Shown here piece by piece: positions 61,287 to 64,000 of a stretch of DNA of 64,000 bases. This stretch comes from Anoxybacillus tengchongensis (lineage in GTDB: Bacteria > Bacillota > Bacilli > Bacillales > Anoxybacillaceae): positions 1-64,000 of the forward strand of contig NZ_JACHES010000007.1 of assembly GCF_014201585.1 (NCBI RefSeq), read 5' to 3'. The position numbers and the translations under genes are program-made. The notes under the pieces are model-generated. The model did not search any database, was not told the origin of the DNA, and saw only the letters and a program-made list of their open reading frames with translations. The stretch's first letter is position 1, and every line of letters starts with the position of its first letter.

Positions 61287-63017
61287 TTATTTTGTAATAT
61301 CAATTAATCGATTGTTTATGATAACAGCAATTTTTTCTCCTTCATCTGTTGGAATAGTTACAGCGATGTCATTACTGAATGGAGAAGGAGAAATAGATGT
61401 TATTGTTGTTTTTGTATTAAAAATGCGTGTCCATTGTGCTTGTGGTGCTGTAGCACGATAAATGGAATAAGATCCGTTTTTCTCTTCTACTAACACAAAT
61501 ACGATATTTCCTTTTGTTGCAACGTAAGTAATGTTCATGTTTGTTGCCATGCTTTGTTCTGTGCCAGCAACAATGGCTTTTAATACAGGAAGCGTGCTTT
61601 CATCGTCTGGATTAGCACTTAAATAAACAATCGTATCGCCAGCAAAGGACGAGAATGTTTTATTATTTGTATCTGTTGTTACAGCTGTTATTTTTTTATC
61701 CGCCGTTGTTAAATCAACAACATATAATTGTGGTTCTGTGCCCGTTGTGTCGATTGTATCAATTTCTGTTTTCGAGTCATCTGTATAGTTTGCCTTTGCT
61801 TCTTTTGCGGCTGTGTATATAATTTTTTTTCCGTCAGCCGATAGACGAAGGTCAGATTTGTATTTCACTTTATCGTTAACGATTTCTGTTATCGCACCTG
61901 TTTGAACATTTATAGAAGCGATAATATCACTACTACTTCCTTTAAAGAAGTAAATGAGCGAACCATCTGGTGACCATGTCAGTTCTACTTTTATATCATC
62001 ATCTGTACCGACAGGCATCGTTTTCTTTGTTGCTAGGTCGACAATGAATAATTGACCGTTATCGTCTACGTATGCACCTTTTTTCTTATCTGGTGATAAC
62101 GCAAGATCTCCACTTGCGATTGTTGCGATGACTTTGCGAGATGGAACATGTACAATGTTTGACACAGGTTCATCGTTTTCGTTTGTGACGATCATGTATT
62201 CGTTGCTTAACCATTGAGGATTAAAGTTTGTTCCTTTTAAAAATCCGTTTGTCGCGATAAATAACGGACTTCCATGCTCGATTTCGCCACCTAATTTTGT
62301 TAAGACACCGTGCAAGTCAGCGTAGAAGTTTCCATTTACTTTGACTACGGATGAACCTTGTTGATGAAGAAGAAGAGTAGCTTTTTTACTTTTTCCGCTT
62401 AATGTGATAGATTTTGTTTTTCCATCGACATTCATTGCGACCCCGAACGCTTTTGCGATATCAGAGAGAGAATAAAGTGTTTTTTGTCCCATCGCTATAG
62501 CATTTAACTGAGTCGGTTGTCCATCAACTGCAACGGTTACTTTTTTTGTTTGTACATTTCCGTTTGTCGAAAGAAGAATAGGGCTAGCATTTGTTTGTAA
62601 CTGTCCTCCGAACGCTTGAACGATCGTCACAGCTGGGACGTATAAGACGTTGTTTACCGTTTTAGGTGCTACGTTCATCGTTACTTTTTTACCATTAATG
62701 ACGGCAACTTTGTCATTCGCTTTTACTTGAACAACTGTTCCTTTTTTCGTTAGCTTGTACATTTTTGTTTTTTTGTCGTGGGAATATGTAGCCCCGAGTA
62801 ATTTGGCGATTTCAGGAGTAGCTACAATCCAGTTTCCACCAGAAACGGTCGTCGCAGAAATAGAAACTACCGTCCCGTTTACACTCCAGTTTGTTTTTTG
62901 GATAGTTTGTTTTTGGACAGCCTTTGCTTCTGCTTTCCATTCGGTCGCGGGAATAAGCGGAGAAGCGAGGACAGCTGATGCGATCAGCGTATGTGCGAGC
63001 ACTTTCTTCACGGACAT
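61287..63017 (-). CDS. Secreted copper amine oxidase N-domain / beta-propeller-like protein
   Basis: 576 residues. A signal peptide (about 1-30, LAHTLIASAVLASPLIPA) is followed by two stalk domains of the copper amine oxidase N-terminal type (VAVINGKKVTMNVAPKTVNNVLYVPAVTIVQAFGG; VTVAVDGQPTQLNAIAMGQKTLYSLSDIAKAFG). The C-terminal half has TolB-like blades (LALSPDKKKGAYVDDNGQLFIVDL; LTWSPDGSLIYFF; LRLSADGKKIIYTA). No oxidase active site. It heads the pst transcript and is likely exported under low phosphate. AGGAGGG precedes the ATG. Role unknown; binding to the envelope or to phosphorylated polymers is a guess. Confidence 0.78.
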   Translation of the reverse strand: MSVKKVLAHTLIASAVLASPLIPATEWKAEAKAVQKQTIQKTNWSVNGTVVSISATTVSGGNWIVATPEIAKLLGATYSHDKKTKMYKLTKKGTVVQVKANDKVAVINGKKVTMNVAPKTVNNVLYVPAVTIVQAFGGQLQTNASPILLSTNGNVQTKKVTVAVDGQPTQLNAIAMGQKTLYSLSDIAKAFGVAMNVDGKTKSITLSGKSKKATLLLHQQGSSVVKVNGNFYADLHGVLTKLGGEIEHGSPLFIATNGFLKGTNFNPQWLSNEYMIVTNENDEPVSNIVHVPSRKVIATIASGDLALSPDKKKGAYVDDNGQLFIVDLATKKTMPVGTDDDIKVELTWSPDGSLIYFFKGSSSDIIASINVQTGAITEIVNDKVKYKSDLRLSADGKKIIYTAAKEAKANYTDDSKTEIDTIDTTGTEPQLYVVDLTTADKKITAVTTDTNNKTFSSFAGDTIVYLSANPDDESTLPVLKAIVAGTEQSMATNMNITYVATKGNIVFVLVEEKNGSYSIYRATAPQAQWTRIFNTKTTITSISPSPFSNDIAVTIPTDEGEKIAVIINNRLIDITK

Positions 63018-63053
63018 TTTTTTCCCTCCTAGGTTTGTATATCAACAACGCCT

Positions 63054-63105
63054 ATTATAGAAGGGCAATGTTAACCTTGTTTAATATTTTTGTAGACTTT
63101 GTAAA
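63054..63105 (-). promoter_or_regulatory. Pho-box-like promoter of the pst operon
   Basis: On the minus strand a perfect TATAAT (63059-63054) is preceded by four TTAACA-like hexamers: TTAACA (63074-63069), TAAACA (63083-63078), TCTACA (63096-63091) and TTTACA (63105-63100). PhoP sites are TT(A/C/T)ACA repeats, usually 11 bases apart; here the steps are 9, 13 and 9, so the match is partial. No TTGACA is present, as in PhoP-activated promoters. Confidence 0.6.
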
Positions 63106-63180
63106 TACAATGTTTGATTTTTTAGAAATTTATATTAATGAATTGTAAAGAAATGTATGTCTCGTAATTTATCACATTCT

Positions 63181-63189
63181 TGTTATAAT
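63181..63189 (+). promoter_or_regulatory. Extended -10 promoter of the sensor gene
   Basis: TGTTATAAT, a perfect TATAAT with TGn, 28 bases before the ATG; no good -35. Confidence 0.6.
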
Positions 63190-63216
63190 GAAAAAGAATA
63201 GGGAGGAGGGATGGGT

Positions 63217-64000
63217 ATGCGTATATATGATGAAACATTAAAAAAGTTGTTTATCAATTATACGATTGGTTCGATTTTAGCCGTTGTCGGCGTTGGGAGC
63301 ACGCTAATGGTAATGGCGCTGAACATTCGGCAAGTAGACTTACTCATGTTGTTGCTTATTCAATTTTTTTCTTTTTGTATTATGTTGTTTATCGAATATC
63401 GTGCCTTTCAAAAAGATATTTACCCAATTCGTCTCGTTTTTTCTGAAACGAAAGTAACAGAAGAACAGTTTTATTGGGCGCTGGTTCAAGCAAAAAGATT
63501 TCCGCTACTTACAGTCAAGCGGATTGCGCTCCCACATTTTTTAGGACTTTCGATTCCAGCTGTTGCGATGACACTTTCACTTATTTTTATCGATGTGCTG
63601 CACATTCCGTATATGTATGTTGTTTATGCTTTATTTGGTGCATTGCTTATTGCGATGCTTCATGCGATGATTGAGTTTTTTTTAACGTTGCGCACGATGC
63701 GTCCGCTTATTCATGAGATGATGCAAATAGGGCGAATGCACGGATTTCATGAAGCGATCCGAGCGACAAACGTCGTATATGTGCCGATGAAAGTAAAAAT
63801 TGGGTTAAGTGTGTTATTTATCGGCATTTTCCCGGTTTTATTATTTGTGTTAGCGACTGAAGTGAAATGGTTTGCTGAAGGGAAAAACACGTTCTCAGGT
63901 TATTGGACGTGGACGATTGTCGTATTAGTCATCTCCATTTTGTTCTCTTTATTTGCGGCCCGTGTCTTGTCTGAAGATGTGGAACGAAGCATTGAAGATT
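63217..64000 (+). CDS. Six-helix membrane sensor protein, N-terminal part (runs off the window)
   Basis: 261 residues are visible: about six hydrophobic segments (14-36, 42-60, 108-128, 132-155, 205-227, 241-262), with a soluble stretch between helices 4 and 5. The last visible residues, AARVLSEDVERSIED, look like the start of a HAMP linker, so an output domain such as a cyclase or a methyl-accepting region probably follows outside the window. ATG 63217 is nine bases after GGGAGGAGGG; ATG 63211 is too close to it. The family is not certain. Confidence 0.7.
   Translation, partial: MRIYDETLKKLFINYTIGSILAVVGVGSTLMVMALNIRQVDLLMLLLIQFFSFCIMLFIEYRAFQKDIYPIRLVFSETKVTEEQFYWALVQAKRFPLLTVKRIALPHFLGLSIPAVAMTLSLIFIDVLHIPYMYVVYALFGALLIAMLHAMIEFFLTLRTMRPLIHEMMQIGRMHGFHEAIRATNVVYVPMKVKIGLSVLFIGIFPVLLFVLATEVKWFAEGKNTFSGYWTWTIVVLVISILFSLFAARVLSEDVERSIED

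Overview
The window looks like the chromosome of a thermophilic Bacillaceae, most likely Anoxybacillus or a close Geobacillus relative. The purEKBCSQLFMNHD order, the following yerA-yerB-yerC-pcrB-pcrA-ligA-yerH run and the later gatCAB match the Bacillus layout. PcrA closely resembles the Geobacillus enzyme, there is an ISBst12-like IS66 element, and the core genes are AT-leaning with strong GGAGG ribosome sites. This assignment is by recognition, not by a search.

Layout. 1-230: the end of an rRNA operon (5S and two hairpin terminators). 227-616: a small Hsp20 gene on the minus strand. 681-13618: the complete twelve-gene purine operon, with a PurR operator, a sigma-A promoter and a guanine-type purine riboswitch that controls a terminator. 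13.6-23.3 kb: small membrane proteins, yerABC, pcrB, pcrA, ligA and the CamS-like lipoprotein. 23.4-25.0 kb: a RocA-type dehydrogenase with a cre-like site.

An accessory island lies between about 25.0 and 36.9 kb. It holds a one-ORF MntA/HepT-type toxin-antitoxin fusion, a decayed IS66 element, a GC-rich HTTM-type membrane protein gene, a GNAT gene, a candidate ribosomal-peptide cluster, an IS3 element and the 3' remnant of a gene apparently cut by it. The peptide cluster consists of a 31-residue peptide, an intercistronic hairpin, two SagB-type dehydrogenases, an MFS exporter and a DCC-family thiol oxidoreductase.

37.0-43.4 kb: adenine deaminase adeC, with its own guanine-type riboswitch that looks translational, and gatCAB, flanked by two heptad-repeat coiled-coil genes. 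43.5-51.6 kb: a complete type II Wadjet (JetABCD) anti-plasmid system, followed by a helix-turn-helix/PIN pair and an aldehyde dehydrogenase. 54.6-58.5 kb: the qoxABCD menaquinol oxidase operon, convergent with a phosphate uptake operon (secreted repeat protein, pstS, pstC, pstA) that has no pstB beside it. The window ends inside a six-helix membrane sensor gene.

How the parts work together: the pur operon makes IMP from PRPP and is switched by PurR and by guanine or hypoxanthine. AdeC turns adenine into hypoxanthine and seems to be read by the same ligand class. Wadjet, the HTH/PIN pair and the MntA/HepT fusion form a defence and plasmid-control set. The SagB cluster is the best candidate for an undescribed system: it has peptide-oxidising enzymes and an exporter but no YcaO cyclodehydratase in sight.
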